A model generated the notes under the pieces. The model was not told the origin of the DNA. It was given only the letters and a program-made list of their open reading frames with translations, and searched no databases. A DNA stretch of 64,000 nt from JBDTVS01 sp040007095 (GTDB lineage Bacteria > Acidobacteriota > Vicinamibacteria > Vicinamibacterales > CAVVIG01): the NCBI GenBank assembly GCA_040007095.1, contig JBDTVS010000209.1:1-64000 (forward strand), in the 5' to 3' direction. Shown piece after piece: positions 33,605 through 42,503 of this stretch (the first letter of the stretch is position 1; the number at the start of each line of letters is the position of its first letter). Both the position numbers and the translations under genes were made by a program.

Positions 33605-34627
33605 ATGAATCGATGGATGACACAGTGTAGGGTAGTCGCGGCGGTGGCGATGCTCGCCTCGATCTGGGCGCTGACCGCGATGGCTTCCGCGCAGCAGTCC
33701 GCCGAGCAGAAACCGAAGGCCCCGGCCAAGGCCAAGACGTGGACCCCGCCGCGGACACCGTGGGGCGAGCCGGACCTTCAGGGGGTGTATTCCAATCGAA
33801 CGATCACGCCGTTCGAGCGGCCCGACGAATTCGCCGGCAAGGCGACGCTGAGCGACGCGGAGACCGCCGAACTCGAGCGACGTGTCGTCGACCGGAGCGC
33901 CGACAAGCGCGAAGCGAAGGGCACCGAGGCAGATGTCAGCCGCGCCTACAACGAGTTCTGGTGGGATCGAGGCACGAAAGTCACCACCAACCGGTCCTCG
34001 CTGCTGATCGATCCGGCCGACGGCCGGGTGCCGCCATTGACGGCGGAGGCGCAGCGCAGAGCGCTGGACGAGTGGAAGCAGCCGGCCCTGCGCGGCGGCG
34101 GCGCGAACGGCCGCGGCGCCGACACCTACCTCGATCGCAGTCTCTTTGAGCGGTGCATCACGCGCGGCATGCCAGGCGCCATGTCGCCGAGCGCCTACAA
34201 CAACAACTATCGCATCGTGCAGAGTCCGGGCTACGTGGTGGTCGCGATCGAGATGCTCGGCGGCGCGCGAATCATCCCGACCGACGGTCGCGCGCATGTC
34301 AATGGCGGGCTGCGGCAGTGGATGGGTGATTCGCGCGGCCACTGGGAGAACAACACGCTGGTGGTCGAAACGACCAACTTCACGAACAAGACGTTGTATC
34401 GTGGCGCGGCGGAGAACCTGCGTCTCATCGAGCACTTTACGCGTGTCGATGCAGACACGATCGACTACCGGTTCACGGTCGAGGATCCGACGACGTTTAC
34501 CCGCTCGTGGACCGTGGCCGTACCCTACCTGAGGACCGACGAGCAGATGTTCGAGTACGCGTGCCACGAAGGCAATTACGGGATGGAAGGAATTCTGAGC
34601 GGTGCGCGTTTCGAGGAGACGAAATGA
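33605..34627 (+). CDS. Exported protein of unknown function (WExNTLVVET family)
   Basis: Protein of 340 aa. Signal peptide (VVAAVAMLASIWALTAMASA), a Lys/Pro-rich linker, then a domain beginning WTPPRTPWGEPDLQGVYSN. The segment GHWENNTLVVETTNFTN (about residues 239-255), the pattern AENLRLIEHFTRVDADTIDY and the terminal EYACHEGNYGMEGIL mark a family frequent in Acidobacteriota; the gene at 60745 is a paralogue with the same blocks. ATG 33605 has GGAGG upstream. Its stop overlaps the next ATG (ATGA), coupling it to the DUF6152 protein. The conserved Cys/His/Glu near the C-terminus hint at a binding site; function unknown. Confidence 0.72.
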   Translation: MNRWMTQCRVVAAVAMLASIWALTAMASAQQSAEQKPKAPAKAKTWTPPRTPWGEPDLQGVYSNRTITPFERPDEFAGKATLSDAETAELERRVVDRSADKREAKGTEADVSRAYNEFWWDRGTKVTTNRSSLLIDPADGRVPPLTAEAQRRALDEWKQPALRGGGANGRGADTYLDRSLFERCITRGMPGAMSPSAYNNNYRIVQSPGYVVVAIEMLGGARIIPTDGRAHVNGGLRQWMGDSRGHWENNTLVVETTNFTNKTLYRGAAENLRLIEHFTRVDADTIDYRFTVEDPTTFTRSWTVAVPYLRTDEQMFEYACHEGNYGMEGILSGARFEETK

Positions 34628-35061
34628 GATATCAATCAGCGACACTTCTGTTTGCGGCCAGCGTGCTGGCCGCCGTCGGCATTGCCACGCCCGTCCGTGC
34701 ACATCACGCGTTTGCCGCCGAATTCGATTCGACGCAGCCGATCACGCTGCGCGGGTCGGTCACCCGTGTCGAGTGGATCAACCCGCACACCTGGATCCAT
34801 CTTGACGTCAAGGACTCGAGCGGCAAGGTCATCGAGTGGATGATCGAGGGCGGGACGCCGAACACGTTGCTGCGACGCGGCGTCGACAAGAATTCGCTGC
34901 CCGCCGGCACCGAGATCGTGGTCGAGGGCTACCGGGCCAAGAACGGCACCAACCGGGCCAACGGCAGGGATCTCACGCTGCCGAACGGGCGCAAGTTGTT
35001 CCTGGGCTCGTCGGGAACCGGTGCTCCGACAGACGGCAAGGATCCCGGCGAAACCAAGTAG
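34624..35061 (+). CDS. DUF6152 exported protein
   Basis: Small exported protein (145 aa) with a signal peptide ending VRAHHAFAAEF. The HHAFAAEFD start of the mature chain and RVEWINPHTWIHLDV are the hallmark of DUF6152, a family found almost always beside the exported family of the preceding gene. An OB-like or small beta-barrel fold is likely from the strand pattern. ATGA overlap with the upstream gene supports a functional pair in the periplasm. The biochemical role is unknown. Confidence 0.85.
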   Translation: MRYQSATLLFAASVLAAVGIATPVRAHHAFAAEFDSTQPITLRGSVTRVEWINPHTWIHLDVKDSSGKVIEWMIEGGTPNTLLRRGVDKNSLPAGTEIVVEGYRAKNGTNRANGRDLTLPNGRKLFLGSSGTGAPTDGKDPGETK

Positions 35062-35081
35062 GCCCGCGGCTCGGCACTTCC

Positions 35082-35762
35082 CTATTCGACGGCTGTATAC
35101 ACGCGCTCGTCGAGGGGACTGCCGGTCAGCGGCTGGAGTTCGTCCCGGTACTGTTTGGTATGCACGGCCGCGAGGTGTGCGTCGAACGCCTTTTGGTTTT
35201 GCCAGGTTTCGATCACCGTGAAGTGATTCGCGCGCATCGTGTGCTGCACGACGTCGAACCGGGCATTGCCCGCTTCTTTTCGACTCGCGTCCGCCAACCG
35301 TTTGAGCATCTCGCCCACGCGAGGGTCGGGTGTGACGTCGACGTGCGAGACCACGGAGACGGCGCGGCTGTTTGGAGCAGGCACCGATCCGACTGTCAAC
35401 GTCTTGTAAGGACGTTCATCGTAGCCGCTCACGCGGATGGGTTGGAGCGCGTCTATCAACTGCTTCAACGCCGGGCCGCGGGTGTCGTGCGCCTGCTGAT
35501 TCCGCCACGTCTCGACGAGGGCGAAGTGGCCGGGCCGGCCGACCTGCTCGAAGATCTCGACGCGGACGAAGCCTTCGTCTTTTCGGCTCGCATCCCGATA
35601 TTGCCTGAACGCGGCGATGGCCGGCGCTTTTGACGAAGCCACCACTTCCACGTACGACACCGCGTAGTAGGCGCCATCCGGCGGCACGTCGCCGCGAGTC
35701 TGTGTCCTGGCGACGCCGGGGACGACGACAAAAGCGAGGAGCAGAAGCAGCACGCGTGTCAT
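35082..35762 (-). CDS. Exported protein with two antibiotic-biosynthesis-monooxygenase-like domains
   Basis: Protein of 226 aa: signal peptide (RVLLLLLAFVVVPGVARTQ) then two ABM-like dimeric ferredoxin folds. The halves are clearly related: YAVSYVEVVASSKAPAIAAF...FALVETWRNQQAHD and VVSHVDVTPDPRVGEMLKRL...FTVIETWQNQKAFDAH. Tandem fusion would let one chain form the pseudo-dimer that single ABM domains form by pairing. No haem or flavin ligand can be assigned. Convergent with the DUF6152 gene. Role unknown. Confidence 0.8.
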   Translation of the reverse strand: MTRVLLLLLAFVVVPGVARTQTRGDVPPDGAYYAVSYVEVVASSKAPAIAAFRQYRDASRKDEGFVRVEIFEQVGRPGHFALVETWRNQQAHDTRGPALKQLIDALQPIRVSGYDERPYKTLTVGSVPAPNSRAVSVVSHVDVTPDPRVGEMLKRLADASRKEAGNARFDVVQHTMRANHFTVIETWQNQKAFDAHLAAVHTKQYRDELQPLTGSPLDERVYTAVE

Positions 35763-35892
35763 ATCGGTTCCTTGCGACAGGGAATCGAACTGCCGACGAG
35801 CTTTGAGTGAAGCAGAAATCGTGCGGTTTGTCGATGCCTGCCAACCGGGCCGATCCCGCGATACAATCGCCGCCCTGGAGTGACGGACCCCT

Positions 35893-37176
35893 ATGCGCTC
35901 AGTTCTGCTCGGTACAACGTTCGCGCTGCTCGCGTCGGCCGCATTGGCGCCTCGAGCCTTCGCCCAAACTCCCGCGCCTCGGGTGATTCCTCGCCCGCCG
36001 GTACAGAACCCCCAGGCGCCGGCCTCTGAAATCGGCAGCGCCGGCCCTGACGGATACGCGCCGGTCCCGCAATGGGCGGGTCAGACTCGAGCTCCCGTAC
36101 CGGCCCGGACGGCCGCCTACGAAGTCCAGACCGTCGCCTCCGGGTTGATAGGTGCGTTCGCCTTTCATTTTCTCCCTGATGGACGCATCCTGTTGAGCGA
36201 GCGGCCTGGCCGCATGCGGATTATCGAGAAGGACGGCCGCCTCTCGGCGCCGATCTCTGGGCTTCCGCCGCTCGGGTCGGGTGGTCGGAATCTGTTCGAG
36301 GTCCTGCCCGACCGGGACTTCGCAAAGAATCGGATCATCTATTTTTCGTACACCGCGCTGCCAGAGAGCCAGGTGACCAATCCGCCGCGGCGCACGCCCG
36401 GCATCCTGATGGTCGCCCGCGGGCGCCTGTCCGCCGACGACAGGAGTCTCGAGGACGTCAAGGATCTGCTGAATGCGGAGGGCACTGGCGGCCGGGTGAT
36501 CCAGGCGCGGGATGGCACGCTGCTCGTCACGTCGACGATTCCCGCGGGCCTCGGCATCAACTCTTCCGACTGGCCCCAACCGCAGCAGATGGACAGCCTG
36601 ATGGGCAAGGTGCTGCGCATCAACACCGACGGCTCCGTCCCTCCAGACAACCCGTTTGTCGGCAAGTCCGGCGCGCGCCCGGAAATCTACGCGCTGGGTT
36701 TTCGCGACGATCAGGGGGTCGCGATTCATCCTCGAACCGGCAAGCTGTGGCTGAGCGAACACGGACCGCGGGGCGGCGACGAAATCAACGCCGTGGACAA
36801 AGGCAAGAACTACGGCTTTCCAGTCATCGGTTACGGGCGCGAGTACACGGGCAAACCGTTGAACGACGATCGCACCGTCCAGACCGGGATGGAGCAGCCG
36901 GTGTACTTCTGGACTCCTGATATCGCCCCTGCGGGGATTGCGTTTTACACCGGAAAACTGTTTCCGGCATGGCAAGGCGACTTGTTCGTGGGCGCGCTGG
37001 CGGGGAAGTATCTGGTGCGCCTGGTCCTGTCGGGCGAGCGGGTGGTTGCGGAAGAACGGCTGCTGGCCGATCTCAACCAACGCATCCGCGGTGTGCAGCA
37101 GGGGCCGGACGAATCGCTCTACGTGATGACCGACGGGAACGAAGGCAAGTTGCTGCGACTCGTGCCCAGGAAATGA
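35893..37176 (+). CDS. PQQ-dependent aldose sugar dehydrogenase-like protein
   Basis: Soluble periplasmic six-bladed propeller (427 aa) of the GSDH/YliI family, which oxidises aldoses with PQQ. Signal peptide ends AFAQTP. Landmarks are GAFAFHFLPDGRILLSERPGR, RNLFEVLPDRDF, GKVLRINTDGSVPPDNPF, ALGFRDDQGVAIHPRTGKLW and LSEHGPRGGDEINAVDKGKNYG, containing calcium and PQQ contacts conserved in the family. The usual catalytic His in the GxHxxG segment is not where expected (GSGGRNLFEV), so activity should not be assumed. Followed 22 bp later by the MmgE/PrpD gene. Confidence 0.85.
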   Translation: MRSVLLGTTFALLASAALAPRAFAQTPAPRVIPRPPVQNPQAPASEIGSAGPDGYAPVPQWAGQTRAPVPARTAAYEVQTVASGLIGAFAFHFLPDGRILLSERPGRMRIIEKDGRLSAPISGLPPLGSGGRNLFEVLPDRDFAKNRIIYFSYTALPESQVTNPPRRTPGILMVARGRLSADDRSLEDVKDLLNAEGTGGRVIQARDGTLLVTSTIPAGLGINSSDWPQPQQMDSLMGKVLRINTDGSVPPDNPFVGKSGARPEIYALGFRDDQGVAIHPRTGKLWLSEHGPRGGDEINAVDKGKNYGFPVIGYGREYTGKPLNDDRTVQTGMEQPVYFWTPDIAPAGIAFYTGKLFPAWQGDLFVGALAGKYLVRLVLSGERVVAEERLLADLNQRIRGVQQGPDESLYVMTDGNEGKLLRLVPRK

Positions 37177-37198
37177 TCGGCGCGATCAAGGAGTTGTG

Positions 37199-38743
37199 AT
37201 GTCACACGATGTTCGCCTGACGCGCCGAGACGTCCTGCAGCGTGCCGGGCTGGTCGTCGCCGCCACAGCCTTTCCGGCGGAGACGAGGTTGTTCGCGGGC
37301 GCGAATGCTCAAAGCGGCGGAGTCCTGGCTCCGGGTCAGACCAACGCGGACCTTCCCATCAGCGAGGTGATGACGCGTCTCAGCACCTACATGAGTCAGG
37401 CGCGCGACCGCACGCTGCCCGACGATGTGCTCGAGAAGGCGAAGTGGCATGTGCTCGACACCATCGCCGCGATGGTGTCGGGATCGGAGCTGACACCTGG
37501 GCGGGCGGCGATTGCCTTCGCGCGTGCGTACGGCGGCAAGGAGGTGGCCACGGTCGTGGGCGACACGATCGTGTGCGGCCCGATCGAGGCCGCGCTGGCC
37601 AACGGCACGATGGCGCATGCGGACGAGACCGACGACACGTTGGCGGGGCCCTGGCATCCGGGCTGCAACGTCGTCCCCGCCGCGCTGGCGCTTGGCGAGC
37701 AGTTCGGCAACAGCGGCGCGCATTTCCTGCGCGGTGTCGTCCTCGGCTACGACGTCGGTACACGTTTGCTCGCCGCCATCCTGTCCGGGTTCAATGGCAG
37801 TCACAAATTGAGCTACGGGATCGGCGGCGTATTCGGAGCGGCGGCGGCCGCCGGGTGCGCGGCCAGCCTGAATCCGCAGCAGATGCGTTGGCTGATTTCG
37901 TACGCGGCGCAGCAGAGCTCGGGCATCGAGTCGTTCCCGCGCGACCTGGATCACACCGAGAAGGGCTTCATCTTTGCCGGGATGGGAGCGCGCAGCGGCG
38001 TCACGTCGGCGTTGTTGGTGCACGCCGGCTGGAACGCCGTCAACGACATCCTGTCGGGGCCCGATAACTTCCTCAATGCCAATTCCGCGAAGCCCAACGC
38101 GGATCTGGTCGTGGAAAAGCTCGGCGAGCGTTACGACGTGATGCGCACGAACATCAAGCGATGGACCGTCGGACAGCCGATTCACGCCCCGCTCGACGCG
38201 GTCGAGGCGCTGCTCAAGAAGCAGCTGATCGATCCGGGCCAGGTGCAGGAAATTGTCGTGCGGTATGCGCCAGGATCGATTACCGACAACAGCGGGCCCT
38301 CGGACATCAACGTGCAGCACGCCCTCGCGGTCATGCTCGTCGACAAGACGGTGACGTTCCGGTCGATCCACGACAAGGCGCGCCTGCAGGATCCGGTGAT
38401 CGTCGGTCTGCGAGGGAAGATCCGGCTCGAACCCGGCGGGCGGGGCGCCGGGGCGCGGCCGCCGCTCCTGCAGATTACCCTCGCGAACGGTACCAAGCTG
38501 ACCGAGGACAATGTCGGCGCCGGCGTGCTGGGTACGGCCGCCAATCCGATGTCGCGTGAGCAATTGGTCGCGAAATGCCGCGACCTGATGGTGCCGGTCC
38601 TCGGCGCGACGCAGACCACGCGCCTCATCGACCGCGTGCTCGCGCTCGACAAGGTGTCGAACGTCCGCGAACTGCGACCGCTCCTGCAGCGCAGCAATCG
38701 CGGCGGCGCGCCGAAGCTCTCCGAGTATCCCAACGCGAAGTGA
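37199..38743 (+). CDS. Tat-exported MmgE/PrpD-family protein
   Basis: Protein of 514 aa with a Tat signal (RLTRRDVLQRAGLVVAATAFP). The body matches the MmgE/PrpD fold (2-methylcitrate dehydratase, cis-aconitate decarboxylase relatives): AKWHVLDTIAAMVSGSELTPG, ADETDDTLAGPWHPG, LGYDVGTRL, SYGIGGVFGAAAAAG and a C-terminal domain around NVGAGVLGTAANPMS. AAGGAG sits five bases before ATG 37199. Family members isomerise or dehydrate carboxylic acids in the cytoplasm; export of this one points to a different, unknown substrate. Confidence 0.85.
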   Translation: MSHDVRLTRRDVLQRAGLVVAATAFPAETRLFAGANAQSGGVLAPGQTNADLPISEVMTRLSTYMSQARDRTLPDDVLEKAKWHVLDTIAAMVSGSELTPGRAAIAFARAYGGKEVATVVGDTIVCGPIEAALANGTMAHADETDDTLAGPWHPGCNVVPAALALGEQFGNSGAHFLRGVVLGYDVGTRLLAAILSGFNGSHKLSYGIGGVFGAAAAAGCAASLNPQQMRWLISYAAQQSSGIESFPRDLDHTEKGFIFAGMGARSGVTSALLVHAGWNAVNDILSGPDNFLNANSAKPNADLVVEKLGERYDVMRTNIKRWTVGQPIHAPLDAVEALLKKQLIDPGQVQEIVVRYAPGSITDNSGPSDINVQHALAVMLVDKTVTFRSIHDKARLQDPVIVGLRGKIRLEPGGRGAGARPPLLQITLANGTKLTEDNVGAGVLGTAANPMSREQLVAKCRDLMVPVLGATQTTRLIDRVLALDKVSNVRELRPLLQRSNRGGAPKLSEYPNAK

Positions 38744-39104
38744 ACCCGCAAACAGTGTCACCGCCGAGGCCCGCGGAAACCCCGGCAACGTGATGGCCGT
38801 TCGCCGCGCTGTCGGTTTGAACGCGTCGCGCTGCCGGATGGCGAGCTCGGCACCGACGTGTCGAATCCGTTCCCTCCGATCCTGACTCGGCCTCTTCGCG
38901 CCGCCATCCATGGAGGAATCGGGCGTGGGCCGTGTTGCGGCACGCCTGATGTGAACGGCGATCTCCAATGAACCGTGACGCGATCACGGCCTGCTCACCT
39001 TCCTGATCCGATGCGCGAGACGTGCGATTCCCGGGCTCTGGCCGCGCCGGCGCAGCCCTGGCTATCGCCTCGGGCCGCCGCCCGTGAAGCGCGTGCAAAT
39101 CTCG
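38744..39104. other. Intergenic region, no gene seen
   Basis: About 360 bp between the MmgE/PrpD gene and the XRE promoter. No open frame here resembles a protein family and no strong hairpin stands out. It ends at the promoter described next. Confidence 0.5.
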
Positions 39105-39134
39105 TTGACACAAATTTCTGATTGATATATCAAT
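39105..39134 (+). promoter_or_regulatory. Promoter with palindromic operator upstream of XRE regulator
   Basis: TTGACA (39105-39110) and TATCAA (39128-39133) are separated by 17 bp, a good sigma-70-type pair in an AT-rich island. A perfect 14-bp palindrome, ATTGATATATCAAT (39121-39134), overlaps the -10 box, and CAATATTG follows. The regulator gene starts 13 bp on, so autoregulation by its product is the simplest model. A leader this short leaves little or no untranslated RNA. Confidence 0.65.
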
Positions 39135-39147
39135 ATTGCTGATTGTA

Positions 39148-39624
39148 ATGGAGCTCGGTCAGAAGCTTCTGCTGCTGCGTCGCCTCGAAGGCCATCTCCG
39201 CGGGCTCGGCCGCGAGCTGACCCAGGCCGAGGTTGTTCAAGCGATCAAGAAGGAACTCCACAAAAGCATCAGTCAGTCGTATCTGTCGCTCATCGAACGC
39301 GGCACTCGCCCCCACCTCTCCCACGACTCACGCCAGTTGCTCGCCAAATTCTTCAAAGTGCATCCCGGCTATCTCGTCAGCGATCCGCCCGGTTTTCAGA
39401 CCGGGCTCAGCGCGGACGTCGCGCCGGTCGAGACCGCGCTCGATCGGTGGCTGCGCGAGGGGGCGGCGCGATTCGGGCACGATCAGGCGCTCGCCGCGGC
39501 GCTCGACCGGCTCGCCGACCATCCCCATTCCCGGGACTGTCTCGTCCTGCTCGGCGAGATGCTGGCCATGCCCGGGTTGGTCGATCGACTCTCAGAAACC
39601 CTGTTGCCGAAGGAGCGGACATGA
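39148..39624 (+). CDS. XRE-family transcriptional regulator of the PspA/flotillin operon
   Basis: Regulator of 158 aa with a lambda-repressor-like helix-turn-helix (residues about 18-72): LTQAEVVQAIKKELHKSISQ then SYLSLIERGTRPHLSHDSRQ. The C-terminal part is helical and has no ligand domain that can be named. ATG 39148 was chosen; the TTG at 39136 would place the start inside the promoter. Its stop overlaps the next start (ATGA), so it is co-translated with the YqiJ-like, flotillin and PspA genes and probably controls them through the palindrome at 39121-39134. Confidence 0.85.
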   Translation: MELGQKLLLLRRLEGHLRGLGRELTQAEVVQAIKKELHKSISQSYLSLIERGTRPHLSHDSRQLLAKFFKVHPGYLVSDPPGFQTGLSADVAPVETALDRWLREGAARFGHDQALAAALDRLADHPHSRDCLVLLGEMLAMPGLVDRLSETLLPKERT

Positions 39625-40223
39625 ACTGGCCTGCTTTCTTTCTCGGCTGCTTTGTCGTCGGCTTCGCCTTGAGCGCGCTGTCGCTCGCCTTGAGCCCGCT
39701 CCGGCTTCACGTGCACGTGCATCTGCCGTTCGTGCACCATCTGGCCGTGCCCCACGTCCATGCCGGGTCGGCAGGCGCTGGCGCGATCGGCCCGGTCAAC
39801 TTCGCCACCGTGATGGCGTTTCTCGCCTGGTTCGGCGGTACCGGCTTTCTTCTCACTTCGCAGCTGCGCTGGCTGGTGCTCCCTGCCCTCGTGCTGGCGA
39901 CGCTGTCCGGGGGCGTCGGCGCCTTTGCCGTGTTCTGGGTGATGGCCCACGTGCTGTGGTCGCCGGACGAGAACATGCAGAGCGCGGACTATCAGATGGT
40001 GGGCGTCCTCGGCCGAATCGGCCATTCGATTCGCGCTGGCGGTACCGGGGAGCTGATCTATTCGCACGCCGGCACGAGACACTCGTGCGGCGCCCGCAGC
40101 GCCGACGGCTTGGCGATCCCACGCGGGGAGGAAGTGGTGGTGACGGCCTACGACCGTGGCATCGCGTATGTGCGGCGATGGGACGATCTCGCGGCTGACG
40201 AGCCGCAAGGAGGTGGAGTGTGA
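39621..40223 (+). CDS. YqiJ-like (DUF1449/OB-fold) membrane protein
   Basis: Membrane protein of 200 aa: a signal-anchor helix (FFLGCFVVGFALSALSLALS), a His-rich loop (RLHVHVHLPFVHHLAVPHVH), two or three further helices and a C-terminal soluble domain from about residue 120 (MVGVLGRIGHSIRAGGTGEL...GEEVVVTAYDRGIAYVRRW) with the NfeD/YqiJ OB-fold pattern. E. coli YqiJ (about 209 aa) has the same layout and is also encoded next to a flotillin. It overlaps genes on both sides (ATGA and GTGA). Likely assembles with the flotillin in membrane microdomains. Confidence 0.8.
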   Translation: MNWPAFFLGCFVVGFALSALSLALSPLRLHVHVHLPFVHHLAVPHVHAGSAGAGAIGPVNFATVMAFLAWFGGTGFLLTSQLRWLVLPALVLATLSGGVGAFAVFWVMAHVLWSPDENMQSADYQMVGVLGRIGHSIRAGGTGELIYSHAGTRHSCGARSADGLAIPRGEEVVVTAYDRGIAYVRRWDDLAADEPQGGGV

Positions 40224-41659
40224 GGCTCGAATCGTTGGATGTTGAATTCTGGGTCGTGGTCGGCCTGATGGTCCTGGCGGTGGTGCTGCTCAGCTCGTTC
40301 ATGGCGTCGCTCTACCGCAAAGCCGGCCCGCACGAAGCGCTCATCGTCTACGGCTTCCGCGGCACCCGGATCGTCAAGGGCCACGGAACGGTGATCTTCC
40401 CGATGGTCGAGATGTTCCATCAGCTGTCGCTGGAACTGATGTCGTTCGACGTCGCGCCGATGCAGGATCTCTACACGCGTCAGGGCGTCGCCGTGACCGT
40501 CGAGGCGGTGGCGCAAATCAAGGTCAAGTCCGACCTCGAATCGATTCAAACGGCGGCGGAGCAGTTCCTCACCAAGACCTCCGATCAACGCGAGAGCCTG
40601 ATCCGTCTGGTGATGGAAGGGCATCTGCGCGGCATCATCGGTCAGCTCACGGTCGAGCAAATCGTCAAGGAGCCGGAGATGGTCGGCGAGCGCATGCGCT
40701 CCACCTGTGCCGACGACATGACCAAGATGGGGCTCGAAGTGGTGTCGTTCACCATCAAGGAAGTCCGCGACAAGAACGAATACATCGTCAACATGGGACG
40801 CCCGGATGTGGCGCGGATCAAGCGCGATGCCGACGTCGCGGCGGCCGAAGCCGATCGCGACACGGCGATCAAGCGGGCCGAGGCGATGCGCGCGTCCGCC
40901 GTGGCCAGGGCGCAGGCGGACCAGGAACGGGTGCTGGCCGAGACGCTGTCTCAAGCCAAGCAGGCCGAGTCGCAGCGAGACCTCGACATCAAGAAGGCCA
41001 ACTATCTGGAGACCGTCAAGAAGCAGCAGGCGCAGGCGGACAAAGCCTACGAGATTCAGACCAACGTGATGCAGCAGCAGGTGGTCACCGAGGCGGTCCG
41101 CATTCAGCAGATCGAGCGCGAACAGCAGATCAAGGTGCAGGACGCCGAGATTCAACGGCGCGAAAAGGAGTTGATCGCCACCGTGCTCAAGCCGGCCGAA
41201 GTCGACCGCCAGCGGATCTCCGTGCTGGCCGACGCGGAGAAGGGCCGCTTGACCGCCGAAGCCGAAGGCCGTGCGGCCGCGACGCGCGCGCAGGGTGAGG
41301 CCGAAGCCGAGATCATCTTCAAGAAAGGCGACGCGGAAGCGCGCGCCATGAATGTGAAGGCCGAAGCGTTTCAGGAGTACAACCAGGCCGCCGTCGTCGA
41401 CAAGCTGCTCACCGGCTTGCCGGAGATCGTCCGCGCGCTGGCCGCGCCGCTCTCGAACGTGGACAAGATCACGATTGTGTCGACCGGCAACGGCCCTACC
41501 ACCGGCATGCACAAGCTCACCGGCGACATCACGGAAATGGCGGCGCAGGTGCCGGCCCTCTTCGAAGCCCTGTCGGGCATGCCGATGTCGGAGCTGTTGT
41601 CGAAAGTCCGGAAGCTCGGAGACAAGGGGCCGCGTCCCGACGACACGCCCGGTCGGTGA
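40220..41659 (+). CDS. Flotillin (YqiK-like SPFH-domain protein)
   Basis: Protein of 479 aa: one N-terminal membrane helix (VVVGLMVLAVVLLSSFMASL), an SPFH domain (residues about 40-200, with GVAVTVEAVAQIKVKSDLES and EHLRGI-like GHLRGIIGQLTVEQI), a long Ala/Glu/Gln-rich coiled coil (about 200-380) and a C-terminal oligomerisation region. This is the flotillin layout. The GTG start overlaps the YqiJ-like stop. PspA follows 62 bp later. Flotillins organise membrane microdomains; here the neighbours point to a membrane-integrity system. Confidence 0.93.
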   Translation: MRLESLDVEFWVVVGLMVLAVVLLSSFMASLYRKAGPHEALIVYGFRGTRIVKGHGTVIFPMVEMFHQLSLELMSFDVAPMQDLYTRQGVAVTVEAVAQIKVKSDLESIQTAAEQFLTKTSDQRESLIRLVMEGHLRGIIGQLTVEQIVKEPEMVGERMRSTCADDMTKMGLEVVSFTIKEVRDKNEYIVNMGRPDVARIKRDADVAAAEADRDTAIKRAEAMRASAVARAQADQERVLAETLSQAKQAESQRDLDIKKANYLETVKKQQAQADKAYEIQTNVMQQQVVTEAVRIQQIEREQQIKVQDAEIQRREKELIATVLKPAEVDRQRISVLADAEKGRLTAEAEGRAAATRAQGEAEAEIIFKKGDAEARAMNVKAEAFQEYNQAAVVDKLLTGLPEIVRALAAPLSNVDKITIVSTGNGPTTGMHKLTGDITEMAAQVPALFEALSGMPMSELLSKVRKLGDKGPRPDDTPGR

Positions 41660-41721
41660 CGGGCATCGGGCGGCACGCGGCGGGCATCACGTGAGGCAGC
41701 ACAGAGAAACAGGAGGGACCG

Positions 41722-42381
41722 ATGGCAGTCCTTGAACGCGTCGCGACGCTGGTCCGCGCGAACTTGAACGATTTGATCGACCGTGCGGAAGATCCCGAGA
41801 AGATGATCAAACAGGTCATCCTCGACATGGAGAACCAACTGCTGCAGGTGAAGACGCAGGTGGCGATCTCGATGGCCGATCAACATCTGCTGCAGAAGAA
41901 GCAGCAGGAACAGGAGGTCAAGGCGGCGGAATGGATGCGCAAGGCCGACCTGGCCGTGGGCAAGGGGCAGGACGATCTGGCGCGCTCGGCGCTCGAGCGC
42001 TATCAAAGCTTCACCAAGCTGGCCGAAGGCTACACGCGTCAGGTCGCCGACCAGCGGCTGCAGGTCGAGACGCTGCGCAACGCCCTCGACAAGCTGGATC
42101 AGAAACTGGGCGAGGCGCGCGCGAAGAGCGACCTGCTGCTCGCGCAGCATCGCCGTGCCCGCGCGCTGAGCAAGGCCAGCGACGCGCAGACCGTGGCGGG
42201 AGGCCGCTCGCACGTCGCCAGCTTCGATCGCATGCGCCAGAAGGTGATGCGTTCCGAGGCCGTCAGCCAGGCGAAGGCGGAGTTGGTGGCGGATGACGTC
42301 GATCGCAGGTTCGATGCGCTCGAAAAAGAAGATGAGATCGGACGACTGCTTCAGGAACTCAAGGCCCGGCGCACGCCCTGA
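41722..42381 (+). CDS. pspA: PspA/IM30 (ESCRT-III-like) membrane-stress protein
   Basis: Fully helical coiled-coil protein of 219 aa beginning LERVATLVRANLNDLIDRAEDPEKMI, the PspA/Vipp1 signature, with the usual helix register to residue 219 and an amphipathic N-terminal helix for membrane binding. It would polymerise on damaged or proton-leaky membrane. AGGAGG lies nine bases before ATG 41722. Last gene of the XRE-YqiJ-flotillin-PspA unit. No PspF, PspB or PspC is present, so control is probably by the XRE protein rather than by the enterobacterial Psp mechanism. Confidence 0.93.
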   Translation: MAVLERVATLVRANLNDLIDRAEDPEKMIKQVILDMENQLLQVKTQVAISMADQHLLQKKQQEQEVKAAEWMRKADLAVGKGQDDLARSALERYQSFTKLAEGYTRQVADQRLQVETLRNALDKLDQKLGEARAKSDLLLAQHRRARALSKASDAQTVAGGRSHVASFDRMRQKVMRSEAVSQAKAELVADDVDRRFDALEKEDEIGRLLQELKARRTP

Positions 42382-42414
42382 GATTCCGCGAACGTTCCTG
42401 GCGGGACAACTTCC

Positions 42415-42476
42415 GAGAGCCACCGAGACGAACAGCCTGCCTGGCTGGACGCGCTCGGTGTTCTCGGCGGTGCTTC
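42415..42476. repeat. CACCGAG/CTCGGTG short inverted repeats
   Basis: GAGCCACCGAGACGAACAG is followed about 25 bp later by CTCGGTGTTCTCGGCGGTG, an inverted form of the same unit. It lies between pspA and the inhibitor gene, both of which end here, so it could also act as a bidirectional terminator. Confidence 0.55.
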
Positions 42477-42503
42477 ACACGGACGGGGCACGTGTGCCCT
42501 CGA

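Noticed and set aside
37202..38968. Minus-strand open frame of 588 codons opposite the MmgE/PrpD gene
   Set aside because: Shadow frame: the plus strand encodes a complete family member with signal and ribosome site; the antisense product has no recognisable domain.
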